DNA from: Manihot esculenta
Lineage: Eukaryota; Streptophyta; Magnoliopsida; Malpighiales; Euphorbiaceae
Assembly: GCF_001659605.2 (NCBI RefSeq)
Contig: NC_035174.2
Location: 7,932,402 to 7,996,401 of the forward strand
DNA length: 64,000 nt
Reading direction: 5' to 3'
This document shows, piece by piece, positions 9,700 to 23,000 of this stretch. The translations under genes were made by a program, and so were the position numbers. The notes below the pieces were generated by a model, which had not been told where the DNA came from, made no database searches, and saw nothing but the letters and a program-made list of their open reading frames with translations. Positions within the stretch are counted from its first letter, which is position 1. Each line of letters begins with the position of its first letter.

Positions 9700-12600
9700 T
9701 CAGTGAGGTTGGCCCATTCTCAAAGCCATATAAGCAACAATCCTATATCCCACCAGCATCATCGACAGAGCAGCCACATCCCACCACTTATTATCAGGAC
9801 CCAGATACTTGATGGCCGGAAAATCCATTACCCGGCAATGCATTCCCAGCTCACACTCGTAAACCTCATTGGCCGAGTACTGCACCGCCACCAGCAGCTT
9901 GTAGCAGTAGTGGCTAAAAGAAATGTACTTCAACCAGGCTATAAATTGTGGGATATGCTGAATATAGTATCCACCAGCTAGCAAGAAAACAAGCATCGTC
10001 ACTGAAGCTAAAGTCGTTGCCTGCTTTACCTCCATTAAAATCGCACCAAGAGCTAATCCGAGCCCTTGTGATACTAACACGTTGAAAAGGATGATCAAGA
10101 GGGTTAGTATAAATGTGATTAAGGAAGGCTTCAGGCCGCCCATCCAATATGTGACGGTCACAAAAATTGTGGGCAGAATAAGTTCCATTGGCAAGTCGCC
10201 GGCAATTCGAGCAAAGTAGTACGACGAGAGGCGGTACATGCCCGAGGAACGCTCTTTTATTAGCATTGGTCGCTCCTGAGGGAATGTGAATATAGCATTG
10301 AACAGAGGGAAGAAGCCCCAGAATATGGAGAAAAAGAAGAGAAGTCCCACCTGTTAAAAAAATTTTTTTGTCATGAAAATATACCATGCAGAGAATTAGT
10401 ATCGGCCATTGATGGTATCATTAAAAGCTTGAAAGAAAGGATGGTGACAGCAGGGTAGAGATATATACCTGGTCTTGTATGTGTGAGATATCAGAATGCC
10501 ACCATAAAAGCCCTGAAAGAATCGAAACAGACATGACTTGAAAAATCCTCAAGCCTGAGAAGGATTCATGCTTCCTTTCTCGCAAACCCCTTCCCAGCAC
10601 CACCTTGAATTGCTGCCACCAGGTGGTGGTCCATTGATCCTCAGAATCTGCAAAATGTTAGCAGATGATCACCAACATATTCCACCAAACTACAAGACTG
10701 CACTTCAGAACACCTAATATTTAATTAGGAAGTTTTTTTTTTCGCATACTTCTTAATGATGATGCTCCTGACGATGCTGGAAGAGCTGGGTCCTGAAAAT
10801 TTCTGCGAATTTCAGCTTGCAATGCAGGGTATAAGTTCTTCTTGTACGATGATATCAAAGATTGTTTGACTGAATTCTGATCTTCAAGGTGATCTACTTT
10901 GCTATGAACCTCCAATTGATCATCCTCTCTCGTGTCAGGAATTATCCCTGGATTTCCAAAAGGACGTCATGAGAATTAAAGAAAATAGACGAGAATTAAC
11001 GAGACTAGAATACAGGTTCTCTTGTTATTGGAAATTAATCAAGAACAAAAACTAAAGATAAAATCAAAAGAGAGGTTTAAAAAACATAAATAAAAAAAAA
11101 AAAAAAAACAAAAAAAAGATCCCCATCAAACTCGATGGTTCCCTTTTTGACCTGATACGCCATCCGACGTTGAAAGTTCTAAGAAAACTCGATGGTTCAA
11201 CAATCTTTGTCAAATTAATTTTGCAAAAAGTTATATACCATGAGTAGCATCTGACAATTATCAGCTTTTATTTTTCCCAAAATTATTAAATTGTAAGAGT
11301 TTTAATGGGTAGTTGTCGGCAACTTCAAGTTGTAAGGCTAACTGACACTGATAAAACCGTGAGCATCATGGCATATGTTAGACGCTGATTTAATTATGAA
11401 GCAAGAAATTTAACAAAATATTAACAGACACAGCTGGTGCGACAATTTCAGTTTTGTAACTAATGAATATGTAACTAATGAGTCCTTTTCATATCCCATG
11501 TTTTTATGATACACTTCACTTTACATCCCATCTTTTCTTATTAATTGTTTTCTTTGTTTTGTTCCTTCTAAAAGTCAAGATTTAAATTTTTATATTAAAT
11601 AAAAAATTCGTGAAAAAAGGTAGCTTCACGGTTCATAATGGAATTATAACTTACCATTAGCAAGGTCAAGGAGAAAATCAGCAGGATTCATGAAATTGAA
11701 CCCAGGCACGTAACCAATTGACCCGAAATACTCCATGACCCGACCAGCCTGCCCGCTGTAAATGGGACATCCATCGGATAAAACCACCACCTTGTCGAAC
11801 ATCCTGTAAAGCCTGCTTGAAGGCTGATGAATGGTGGTAATCACGGTCCTACCTCCACGTGCTAAGCCCTTAATGGTGGCCACAATTCGTTGAGCCGTGG
11901 TCGAGTCAAGCCCTGAAGTGGGTTCATCAAGCAACAACAAACACGGGTTTACCAGCATTTCTTGCCCGATACTGACTCGTTTGCGTTCACCACCAGATAT
12001 TCCCCGAAGTAAGGGACCTCCCACTATATTGTTTCTGCACCTGGTTAGTCCAAGCTCCTTGATAACCATCTCAGCCTGCTCTATCTTCTCTTCTCTGGTG
12101 AGCTTCTTTGGTAGCCTTAATAGAGCAGAGTATGTTAAGGTCTCTATCACTGTTAGATGGGGATACAAGACATCGTCTTGTGCGACAAAGCCTGTTTTGC
12201 GCTTCATAGAGCTAGAGAAGGGCAGACCATTGTATGTTATGTTACCTGAGATCTTTCCTGGTAGTCTACCGGCGAGAGCTGTTAAAAGGGTAGTCTTGCC
12301 GCTTCCTGAAGGGCCAAGCATTGCTAGTAGCTCGCCGGGACGACAGATGCCACTAACACCATTGAGTACACTTCTCGTCGATTTTGTTCCATTCGGAGAA
12401 CAGCAAGTTCCTTTTGTAGACAAACTAATACTATATGCAACGTCTTCAAACTGCAAAAACGAAAGTAATTAAAAAAGTTCGTTCATACATATAGTTGATG
12501 TGATTGAATAAGGAAAACGATTGATAGATTGTTGATTACCTTGAGAGTTACGGGACGTAAACACTCGAGTAAAATCGAGAAGCTTGATGGATTTGATTGT

Positions 12601-12758
12601 TGTTGATCAGGTAATCTATCTTGTGAAGATGGGGTGGTGTTAATAGAAGAAACAGGTGGCTCAGCATGAACAGAAACAGTTTCCGTCCAGTTTGAGAGCA
12701 TAATATTAGCTGGACAATTGCCAGCTGCAATGGAACTTTCTTGCTCGGGGGGCATCAT
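9700..12758 (-). CDS. ABCG21: ABCG half-transporter, ABCG21-like
   Basis: Five exons (12758-12540, 12450-11655, 10947-10750, 10647-10469, 10350-9700) give 680 residues, close to the roughly 670 of Arabidopsis ABCG21. The order is nucleotide-binding domain, then membrane domain, as in the WBC/ABCG half-size group. Walker A GPSGSGKT lies at about 119-126, the signature ISGGERKR at 224-231, Walker B LLLLDEP at 244-250, the H-loop TIHQP at 279-283 and NPADF at about 329-333. The membrane part (from about 465) holds several hydrophobic helices and the conserved [15 protein letters not shown](M/I)YRLSSYY segment. The start MMPPEQESS resembles ABCG21 itself. As a half transporter it must dimerise. 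The substrate is not readable from sequence; close relatives carry hormones such as ABA or cytokinin. All catalytic motifs are intact. Confidence 0.93.
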
Positions 12759-13032
12759 ATCAGGGAAAGAGATTATGAGGAGGAGGAGAGAAGAGAATGG
12801 GGAAGAAGTCACATGCAAGAACAGAACATGTGATGGCTTATAAAGGGGAGAAGGCACGAGAAGTGGACTTGGGTGTGATCCATGATATAGCCTCAGCAAC
12901 TACCACTAACAAAGGTAAACAACTATAGCTATACATGAACTGCTACTGCCTATTTGGTATTTTCAGGGCAGGGGGAGATGTATACGTGAATTATATACAT
13001 GTTACTAACTCATTCGTTGTGAGCTTGTGTCT

Positions 13033-13041
13033 GCCACGTGG
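13033..13041. promoter_or_regulatory. G-box (GCCACGTGG) upstream of the ABCG21-like gene
   Basis: GCCACGTGG lies about 280 bp upstream of the ABCG start codon. CACGTG cores bind bZIP and bHLH factors, and this flank fits an ABRE/G-box. Function is inferred from position only. The same 9-mer occurs about 300 bp upstream of the PPC4 gene. Confidence 0.4.
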
Positions 13042-13199
13042 AGGAACAACAATTGAGTCATCCAAGTCCAATAAGGTCAAGAGTTATTATTATTATTACA
13101 GGATAAAACTAGACTATAAAAAAAAAAACCATTATTTTTCAAAACCATTTTCTTCTTTTAGGTAGATTATTAACACATCTGAGTACGTGCTAAAGTATT

Positions 13200-16100
13200 T
13201 TACTTTTCTTGAGTGGACATCATCCGAATTGATGTCCCCTTTAATTATTTTTGTCCTAAGTCAAGTAAACTGTTATAAATTATCTTCAGTTTTTTTATGG
13301 AACAAATTAATACCCATATGTCAGATTATAGTTTCATGACAGCATATGATATGGATCATAGCTGAATAGATGATTATGGTCCATGGAGGAAGCTCTATTT
13401 TAATGGAGACTGTAGCTTATAATCAAAGTGGAGGCAGATCTTGACAACCAAGAAATCAATGATCAACAGTATCATGCGTGGTATATAATATATATATAGC
13501 ACACAGAATATATACAGTTTCGTATATTTGATATCAACTACAATAATTTGGCAATAAAGTAGTAGAAGGTTATGATCATCGTCCACTATGTGTTGGACTA
13601 AGAGAGAACTGCAACCCAACTCCAAATTTTCTTTCTAGCTACCTTTTTTCATTTTTTATTTTTTTTTATTAGAGGATAATAATAACTATTTATTTTATTT
13701 ATAAAAATTAAAAACTATTTATTTTCTACTGTGATGGTACAGAGGAGGATTTTATGGGTATTTATCCTTTTGTGGAGGTTCCCAAGAAGAGATTGAAAAA
13801 AAAAAGAAAAAAAGTGGGTTCCTCTCGTGCCCTTTATAGGTGTCCATTGCTTATTCAATCCCAAAGATAGTGGCTGAGATTGTGTTGTGTGTCTTAGAAA
13901 AGGCTATTTGGCTGAGAGTGGTGTCATTATAATTAGAAGCTGTTGATTAATTTAATGACTTTCTTCTTCAATTACAATTAATAACTTTTTAATCAATTAA
14001 TGCTCCAGGCTAAACAAAACTAGCTAAGTCCATGATTTTTAAATTTTTATATTTAATTAAATATATTAATTTTTTTTTAAAATATTGAAAAGAATATTTA
14101 TATAATTTTTAAGTCAAATTACCTAATATTCTCATCATATAAAACTATTGACATTAATAAAATCCTTTACTATTATGAAAATTGACCAACATTATAATTT
14201 TAATAGTCTCACCTTAATTCTGATTAAGACTATTAAAATTATTTTTATCGATTATAATAAAATAATTAATAAATTCTAAAATTTTTAATATTATTTAATT
14301 TAATTAAATTATAAACCCTCCAAAATTACTTCATGAAATATTATTCGACTGATATTATTAAAGATGTATTTATCTTTATTAAAATAAATTATGCTCACAT
14401 TTGATGAAATGTAATAAAAATGTTTAAAAAATAAAAAACATATTTATTGTATACATACACAAATACATGCATTGAGTTTCAGCAATCAATCATTTAAATA
14501 ATAAAATTTAAGTGACAATAGCAACATAGTGATGAAATGTATTTAAAAGAATAATTAAAAAATAAATATTTTCTCGATTCATAATTTTTATCTATTTTAT
14601 TTTTTTTATCATTTTAAAAAAATTTTGTCTACTTTTATCCTTTAGTCAAAGGATGATATATTTTTTGTTTAAAGTGTAATAAAAAGTGAAAGAATAACTT
14701 TTGAAATAATAATTAATATCCTATGATAATTAAAAAAATAGATTCTCTTCTATTTTTAAAAGATATAATTAAAGCAATGAATTATGTTTAGTAGTTTTTA
14801 ATAATATAATTTCATTTTTTTAATATAAATTCAATTTCTCCATTAAAATTCAATAACTCATGTCTCAATATTTTTAAAGTTAATAAATTTATGTTTTTGA
14901 TGAGGAAAAATCTTATTAGAAAAAGATAAAAGTTGGCATTCTGATCAAGATCCCACAAAAATATATAGAAAAAGTTAAAAAAAAGTATCTTTTAATATAT
15001 ATTAAATAAGATAATATATATTAGAACAATAAAAGCCACGTAGGTGTTTTTGGAAAGCAATTAATTAGATTTTATTACCAGAGAGAAGAGGCGACATAAG
15101 ATTTTCAGAAATTTGATTCTTTTTCCTACTATTTTAAGGTTTAGGAATATAAGCTATTTATAGCTATGACTCACAGATGTGTTTCAGAATAAAGATTTCA
15201 TATTATATAGCACAATTTTCATCCGATCATATTCTCTATTTAACAGAAAAAATTATTGTACTAACAAATTTTTTAGATTATAAGTAAATTTAAATAAATT
15301 TAAAAAATATCAGATTTTATTTTTTTAATTTTTAATTTTTTTTAATAAAAAAAAAGAAAAAATTATCATAAATACATAAAAATCAAATACGTACCTAACA
15401 AGGTTTTTTCTTTTAAAATGATAGAAATAATTAAGCATTCGATGCCCTTGCCTAAATATTCTTAAGTAATACTTATGTTCACAACAAGCATAATGCTAAT
15501 AAGAGATACGGTGTAGTTTTGGAGAACTGGAACATTGTTTATTTTTTATATAAATGTGGTTGCATGTGTCAGCGTTTTTTGCTATAAATGGAGATGATAT
15601 GGATGAACAGTTTGGCTGCCTTGGATTCTTACTGTGAAAGATGTCTGAAATATCTGTTCTGATTTGTGTTTTCGATGCATACTTTTACTGTGAGAAACAG
15701 TAAATTGGATTCTCTCACAACAAATTTATCTGCCAAGTGTCCAATCTGTAGCTTTTTTCCGAAGGCTCTTTGGCAAGAGTTTCCTTTTCTTCTTTCCACT
15801 TTGCTGTCAAAGTGGATGATGCTCCCTTCCCCACGTTGCTCCTCACATTTTCTTTTTAGTGCCTTTTGATTTGATTTGATTTTTAAAATTATAATTTATC
15901 CCTTTTTTTAATTTTTTAATAGTTTTTTTTAAAATATGATTTGATTTGAATATTAAATTATTAAATTATGATGCTATTATTTTATAAGGATATCAACCTG
16001 TTGGGTGCCAGTTTCTCTACCGTTGCTTTTGCATTGACTGGAAAATTATTTGAAAATGAAAAAAATAATATATATAAAAGATATCTTGAATCTATTAGGG

Positions 16101-16900
16101 AATAATCAAGAAATTAAAAAATAGTTTTGAAAAAGTTTTTTTTTTCCAAATAAACAATCTAAGCTATTCAGTGATATGTGAAAAACCTGTTTGCTTTTGC
16201 GTCAATATTTTTAAAAGCAGAGATTTAGGTGTCACGAAAATTTAAATAATAATAATAATAATAATAATTAAAGAAAAGTGTGAAAATATTAATTTCTGAT
16301 AATTTATGTTGTTGGTCAACCTAATTCTATCTTGAAACTAGATAGAATTAGTTAGTGCTCAATCGATCACGTTGGACTAGTTAGTGCTCAATCGATCCGC
16401 AACAACAAAGTTTCAGATCACGCCAGCACATCAGTGTGATGAAAATAAAAAAATTAATTAATTATTTCTCATGCAATTTATTTATTTATTTATTTATTTT
16501 ACCTATGAAAGTGTTGTGATGCATCATCCTATCTCTCCATGCCGCCTAAAGTTTCAACAAGTAAACATCATACTTTGCCAAGCGATAGAAATGATTCCAA
16601 GTTATATATATCAAACTTTAGAAAAAAAATTCTTATACACACTTAAATTTATAAATCTGATTAATAAATAAATATTATATGCACTCACACTCACAGACAT
16701 AGCTCGATAGTATATAATCTGATAGTAAATATATTTAAATAAATTTAAAAGATTTAAGATTTTATTTTTTCGATTTTCAATTTTATTTAAAAAAATAAAT
16801 AAATAAATACTATATAAAAGAAAATTTAGGAGGAATTAATTTGATGTATTTAATAAATATTATACTTTAAATAATCCCTTCTTACCAAAATGATAACTTA
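13200..16900. other. AT-rich intergenic DNA, no gene seen
   Basis: No supported gene. 15570-15870 is less AT-rich, with an unrecognised short open stretch. (AAT)n lies at about 16246-16268. A perfect 11-bp hairpin (CTAATTCTATC / GATAGAATTAG) spans 16321-16351, and a 29-bp direct duplication of TAGTTAGTGCTCAATCGATC (16349 and 16378) follows it. Confidence 0.45.
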
Positions 16901-19900
16901 TTTCATTTTTTATATAGTTTAGCAAAAGATTTAGTTATTTATTGTTGATCAGAAATAATTAATTATGGTAAAGTAAATAAGTCCATCATATTAATCAATC
17001 GATGAGATGGAATATAAAATATTCTGATAATAATTCTAATCTTGCAAGGTCAGATTCTCCGCTTTAGAAAAGTTTGATGAGTTATCCAGAGGGACAAAAA
17101 TAAAAGGGTTGCAGCATAAAGCATTGGAGAAAAACAGCTTTTTGAAATGAGGTGGAGTTTCCCTGAGAGTTCTGTAATCAAAATTTGGAAACGGCAAGCT
17201 TTGAAGATGAAGCGAAGCAGGGGCTGCATATATCTGAAAGGGACACGACATCTAAGGGACCATCATGTGGGGAAACAAAAGAGACAAGAAAAATGTCCTA
17301 AATCAAATTAATTAAAAAAGAGATGAAATGCATATTCCCATTTAGCGCCACCACCATAGACCAACCAGTACAATTCCGTCCATCACTCATTCATTCTCTT
17401 TTTTTCTTTTGCTAGCTTGCTTATCCTTTCCCTTGCTCTCGTTTCTTCTTGTTTATAGCTTTGTGTAAGAAAGTTTTTATGTGTAGTGGCCACTCAGACT
17501 CTCAACTTTTAGGACATCTATCGTTTTTGTGTAGCTGTAGTAGTTTTGTCTATTTTGACTCGGACAAAAATGTAATGCAAATATCAATGTACCACGTTTA
17601 TTAATTAACTTTAATGGTTGCCCTAATTCATAAGCCTTCGCATAAGGTTTTCATTAGAAAAAAAAAAAATACAAGAAATTTGATTAATGCAGGAACGTCA
17701 TGTATAAAGTGATGGTGTGACATAAGTTAGTGGGAAAATAGGGTTAGAAGAAGTGGGTAGCAACTAGCAAAGAGAGGACAAGAAATCCAAGTTGAAGGAA
17801 GTGGCTCTTCCAAAAACAGATTAAAGAGGAAGCACCACTGTCCCCCTTTGAATCTTATGATCAATTTTTGCTTCCATTAAATGGACTACCTACTCATCTT
17901 AATGCCCAAAATTATTTCTCACTGTCTTGCTAAAGTGGGGCATCCACTTTACCCTTGTTCACTTTCACATTCACTGTACCCTTTCCTGGCTACCACCGAA
18001 TACAGTTTTATCTAATTCTAATTCATCGAACAACCAGTTGTTCCAGAATTATCCAAGTTCAAGTGATTATCCATTGTTGAAGGTGGGATGCAATGGGATT
18101 GATTCTGGCTAGCTAAGCTGCATCACTTTCTCAAGAAAGCTTTAATATATTACATGTATCGTTTTTGTTCATGCATGTATTCTTCTTCTTGTTTCTTCAT
18201 GTGTATTGTCTAAATTTTAGTTTTTATACCATATTCGTCATGCTTCTGTTCTTAGTTCGCATGTCTTGTCTTAACTATATTTAATTTTTTATTATTGTGT
18301 ACAATTAAAAATAAATAAATAAAGACAGACACACACAAGTTGTCTATTAGGTTTTTGTCACCCCATGCGAGAAGTCGTTTTCACTTCTTTTTATCCTGCA
18401 TGCATGGACCCCAAAAAACATATATATTAAGTTTTTTTTTATAAGAAAATATTATTAATATATAAAAAGTTCTTATAAAAAAATAGCATGAGCTAAAACT
18501 CTATCACTATTTTTTTATATTTGTTTTGTTTAAGCATGCAAAAACTTTTTTTTTTTTTTTGAAATGGAAGCATGCAAAAACATTTAAATACTCATTTAAC
18601 TTGAACTTTTTGAACTTTAAAAAATTTAGTTGAAAAATTGTTCTCTTAATTATCGTAATTTTTTTGATTTTTAGCGTGAGTGATGACCATTTCTTAATTA
18701 ATTAAAACTCTAAGTTGCATTGAATTTTATGAAATTAGGTATTTAATTTTGTAAAAGTCTAAATAAAACAGAAATTAATTACCCATTTTAAAGAACTAGA
18801 TACCTAGCTTTTCTTGTTTTTCAAGCCTATAGAAATTTAGGGAAAAAAAATATTTTCTATCCTCCAAAACCTTTTCAAAAATACTTTCAAGGCACACAAG
18901 AAACTTTAGGTTAAAAATATTATACATGTCAAATTTTAGAATCATCAAGATTAATAAGCTCATTGAAGTTATGGGGCTATCATAAAAAATAAGAAAAAAT
19001 AAAAAAAAGGAAAAAGAAGCAATGTCAATCTCTGAAGGTGGATGAAAGCAGCAATCCTTGAATCTTCAGGCTTTCAGAGTCAACCACTATATAAATCTAT
19101 TGCCTTCGGTTGACAAACCAGAGTTGCTTCCATATAAACTAAAACGGACCCTCCAAATGGCACAAGCACGAGCAAATAGGTCCAAATCTAACCTCCCCTC
19201 TGAGCAACCAAGCTACGTGTACAAAGAACAAAAAGACAACAGAGCTTATCATGAGCATTGATCCATTGCGTAGTCCAAAACTTATCATGAGCATTGATAC
19301 CCAAGAGGAAGAAGAAGAAGAAGCAGCAAAATGAGATAAAGTGAAGATGACGCATAGGGTGATGATGGCAAAATGTTAATGTGGCGAATCGCAGATCATG
19401 GGATGTTTATAATTATTTGAAGCTTTGACGGTGTGATAAGGTGGTGGCATCGCCATCATGCTGTCACTCGTGATCATTAGCTTCTCTCTTTTTATTAATT
19501 TTGAGGCCATGGTTAGAGCTGCATCTTCTGATATTCTATATATACAGATGGATGATAATGTTCGGGTATTTTATGCGATTTCATTGAGTGCTATCGAAAT
19601 GAATTTAAAGGGTATAATTAAATTTAGAATAAATTTAGAATTTTTAAAAAATACTTTAATTTTTCGTCCCGACCCAAAACCTAAAACCTTAAACTCTCGA
19701 CCGGATCCTGAACTCTGAACCCTGGACCCTGAATCCTGAACATAAATTTAATTTTTAAAAATATGGAGATTAGAAGAGTAAAATTTGAAATCTTTTCAGA
19801 TTTATTTAGATACACTTATCATCAAATTAAATCTGTGAGTGCGAACACAAATTATTTATATCTAATTAACTTTAAAATAGTATTTAGTTTTTAAAATTAA

Positions 19901-20000
19901 TAGTATTTAAGATAATAATTTGCCATTAAAACTCTATAAATATAGTAGTGATTGCTGAAAGTGAAATAATTTTTAATCTTTCTTTTCATCTGATTCAAAC
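16901..20000. other. Intergenic, mixed composition, two unrecognised open stretches
   Basis: 17036-17251 (minus) and 17927-18112 (plus) have near-coding composition. The latter reads as a Ser/Asn-rich tail ending KVGCNGIDSG, reminiscent of a C-terminal end of a transcription factor, but no domain or splice partner was found. 19678-19735 holds degenerate heptamer-like repeats of CCTGAAC/CCCTGAA type. Confidence 0.3.
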
Positions 20001-23000
20001 CTAATTAATTAATCTTAATTTAATTACTACTTCCATGATTTTTATTAGTCAATGTTAATTCATCGTCTAAAATACCTATTTTATAATATTTAGTCAATAC
20101 GGGGCTTACTTTAGATGGAAGATTGATAATTTTATGATTTTTATTTAAAATTAATAAGATTTAAGTTTATTTTTCTTTCAAATTATAAATGTATTATTAT
20201 TATTATTTAAGTATGTTTTACTGAAAACTAATTATCATGAAGTTTATAATTACCTACTCCACTATAATAATGCAATGATCAAACTTGAGTTTAAATCAGT
20301 ATACTCAATAATTTTATTTTTTTTTAAAAATTATACATACAAATATTATATAAAAATTAAAATAAAATTTTGCAACGAATTTTTAAATATAAAAAATTTA
20401 ATATTTGAACTATTAACACTGTATCAAATATTAAAATTAGTTACAAAATGTTTTACACTGATATTAATCTTATTATTATAAAAACTAACATATAACAATA
20501 ATATAAATAAGGTTAATAATAATGTATAAAAAAATAATAATAACGACAATTATAGTCATTAATAAAAAAAATTATTTTTAATAGTAATATTTATAGTTAT
20601 TAATAATATTTTTTAAATAGCAATCACAATATAGTTATAAAATACTTAAAGGTTATAATTTTATATCATTAATAGATAACGATAATATATTATTACTATA
20701 AATTTATAATAATTGATAATACGTGGATTTCTAATATTAAATCTGCGGTCAGTTCCACGAAAGAAAAATTAAGTTTAATCTCAACGACAGCTTTGTATTG
20801 ATTTATTCTCAAAAGGTCTGTTCAAAACTCGTATTAACGGGCTTGATTGAATTGAATCTAAGTCCAATAAAAAAAACGTTATTCGGTTGATCAACTAAAC
20901 TCACGAAATAGCAAATTCCATACATTTGGGATCATGCTAAGATAGACGCCGAAAAAAATTAAATAGTCGACTGATAATAGAGAGAAGGATTATACATACA
21001 TACGGTTCTACATGATATCAGTATATCCTATTATAGATTCACAGTGAAAATAGAAGTTAAGTTTACATCCAACCTAATCCTACTCTCTTTCAAATTTCAG
21101 ATCATAGTAATAAATTTTATATTTTAAAATTTGAACTGGCAAGCAAATTATATATATATGTATACGAAAAAGAAGAGCTAGAGTGAATTTATCAACACTT
21201 GTAGCTTTAGGGTATGTCCTAGGGATCATGGTGGAAGCATATACTAATGTTCCCCCATCGACAAAGGACAAGTTCCACTTGTCAGGAATTTGTAAAAATA
21301 ACTTGGAAAAACAAGAAGGTGCTAATTGAAGATTGACACATACAACATTACTACTTGCACCGATTTACATCATCAACAATTAATGTCAAATTCCACAACC
21401 TCTAAGTTGAAATTTGTAATCTTAGTTGCTTGGCCCCCCAAAAGATCTTCTCATGGGGAATCTGCCTTAGCTTCATTACATATATTCATCAATTGTCCAT
21501 TTGACAACCATACCTTCAATAACACCATCAATGTCCTATAACACATGGCTGCAACTTGTCCTCAACTAAATCCCTCCAAATCCTAGTTAAAACTTTATTT
21601 TCAATTTGGTGTTGTTATATATACCGACAACTTTTAACCCTAAACGCACAATTGCAGTATAAGTGAATTAAAGTTTATTAATGTATTTGATATTTTTAAT
21701 AAATTTTATATTAAATAAGATTGAATATTTAATAGTATAGATTAAGAATTGAAACCTCTTGAAATCATAACACATGTATACTATATAGCGTTTTATTTGA
21801 TTATGTTTAAGCAGTATTTAAAAAGAATGAGACTTAAATTTCAATCTAAAAAAATTCAAAAGGAATCAAAATGGCTCAAACTCTCCAATAACCTAATTAT
21901 TAATACCCAATCACCCAACATCTCATATGCTTATATAGGACATTAAATGTGTATCTGAAAAAGTAAGGTTTTAGTCGATTAAACATTAATGAGCCAATTA
22001 CCTAACATTAATTAATCGACCAAAAAGTTTCTACTGAAAATATAATAGTCTACGACTGAAGAAATATGTGCTAGAGGTACCTATATGGATGAAAGTATAA
22101 ATACCCTTACCCTCGTTGAAAACGGAATGAAAATTATTCAGCTTGATAACTCTCTGCAACCCTCCAATCTTAAGCATTCCAAACACTTCAAATCCAGAAG
22201 AATTATACCCTTCATTTATTCTCACATATTTACTATCCTTAATCTTTAATCTAACCAACGTGTCTAGATCCGTAGATTTTTTAGTTATCAAAACCCTAAA
22301 AGTAAAAGATCTTTTTAAGTATTAAAGAAAGGGGTATATAGATTCACTGCAGAAGGATACAAACTAATCCTTTCAAGAAATAAATAAATAAAATCCCAAT
22401 AATCCAAAAAGTAAACAAGTGTAGCTAGGTTGGAATGAGAATATGTCATTTTTTTTCATACCTTAATTGGAGAATGCCAAATTGTCCAATAAAAAGTATA
22501 GATATATATATGGAAATTCTTACATTGACCAAATATAATGGAGTTTGATCAATCTCTCCCTCAATTCACAATTGACAAATCTGACCCATTTTCACGTAGA
22601 AAATGCAATTCACTTGTTGATGCGTGTACTCTTCATATCCTCTATATTGGTATGCAATGGCTACAGACCAGTGGAGGACTAATTAATTAGTCAATTAAAT
22701 TTAATTAATTCTAAAGTATACAATTTGGCAAAATGGGTTGGCATTAATCATCAGTTATAATAGAATTTACATGAAATTCAATATTATTAATTGTTATAAA
22801 AAAAAAAATCATTGCACATAGCATATTATAAAATTTTTTCCATGTAAATCAAGCTCACTATATTTGAATATTTTTAAATTTTAATTATTAATTTAAATAT
22901 TTGACATAAAATAGAGTATATTTATATATGAAGAAAAATACAAAGGAAGCATGCAGTAGGAAATAGGTGGTTGTTATTAAATAGTATGATGAATGGACAT

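Noticed and set aside
11897..12472. 191-codon open frame on the + strand
   Set aside because: It lies exactly antisense to the ABCG nucleotide-binding exon and has no domain; it is a shadow of that exon.
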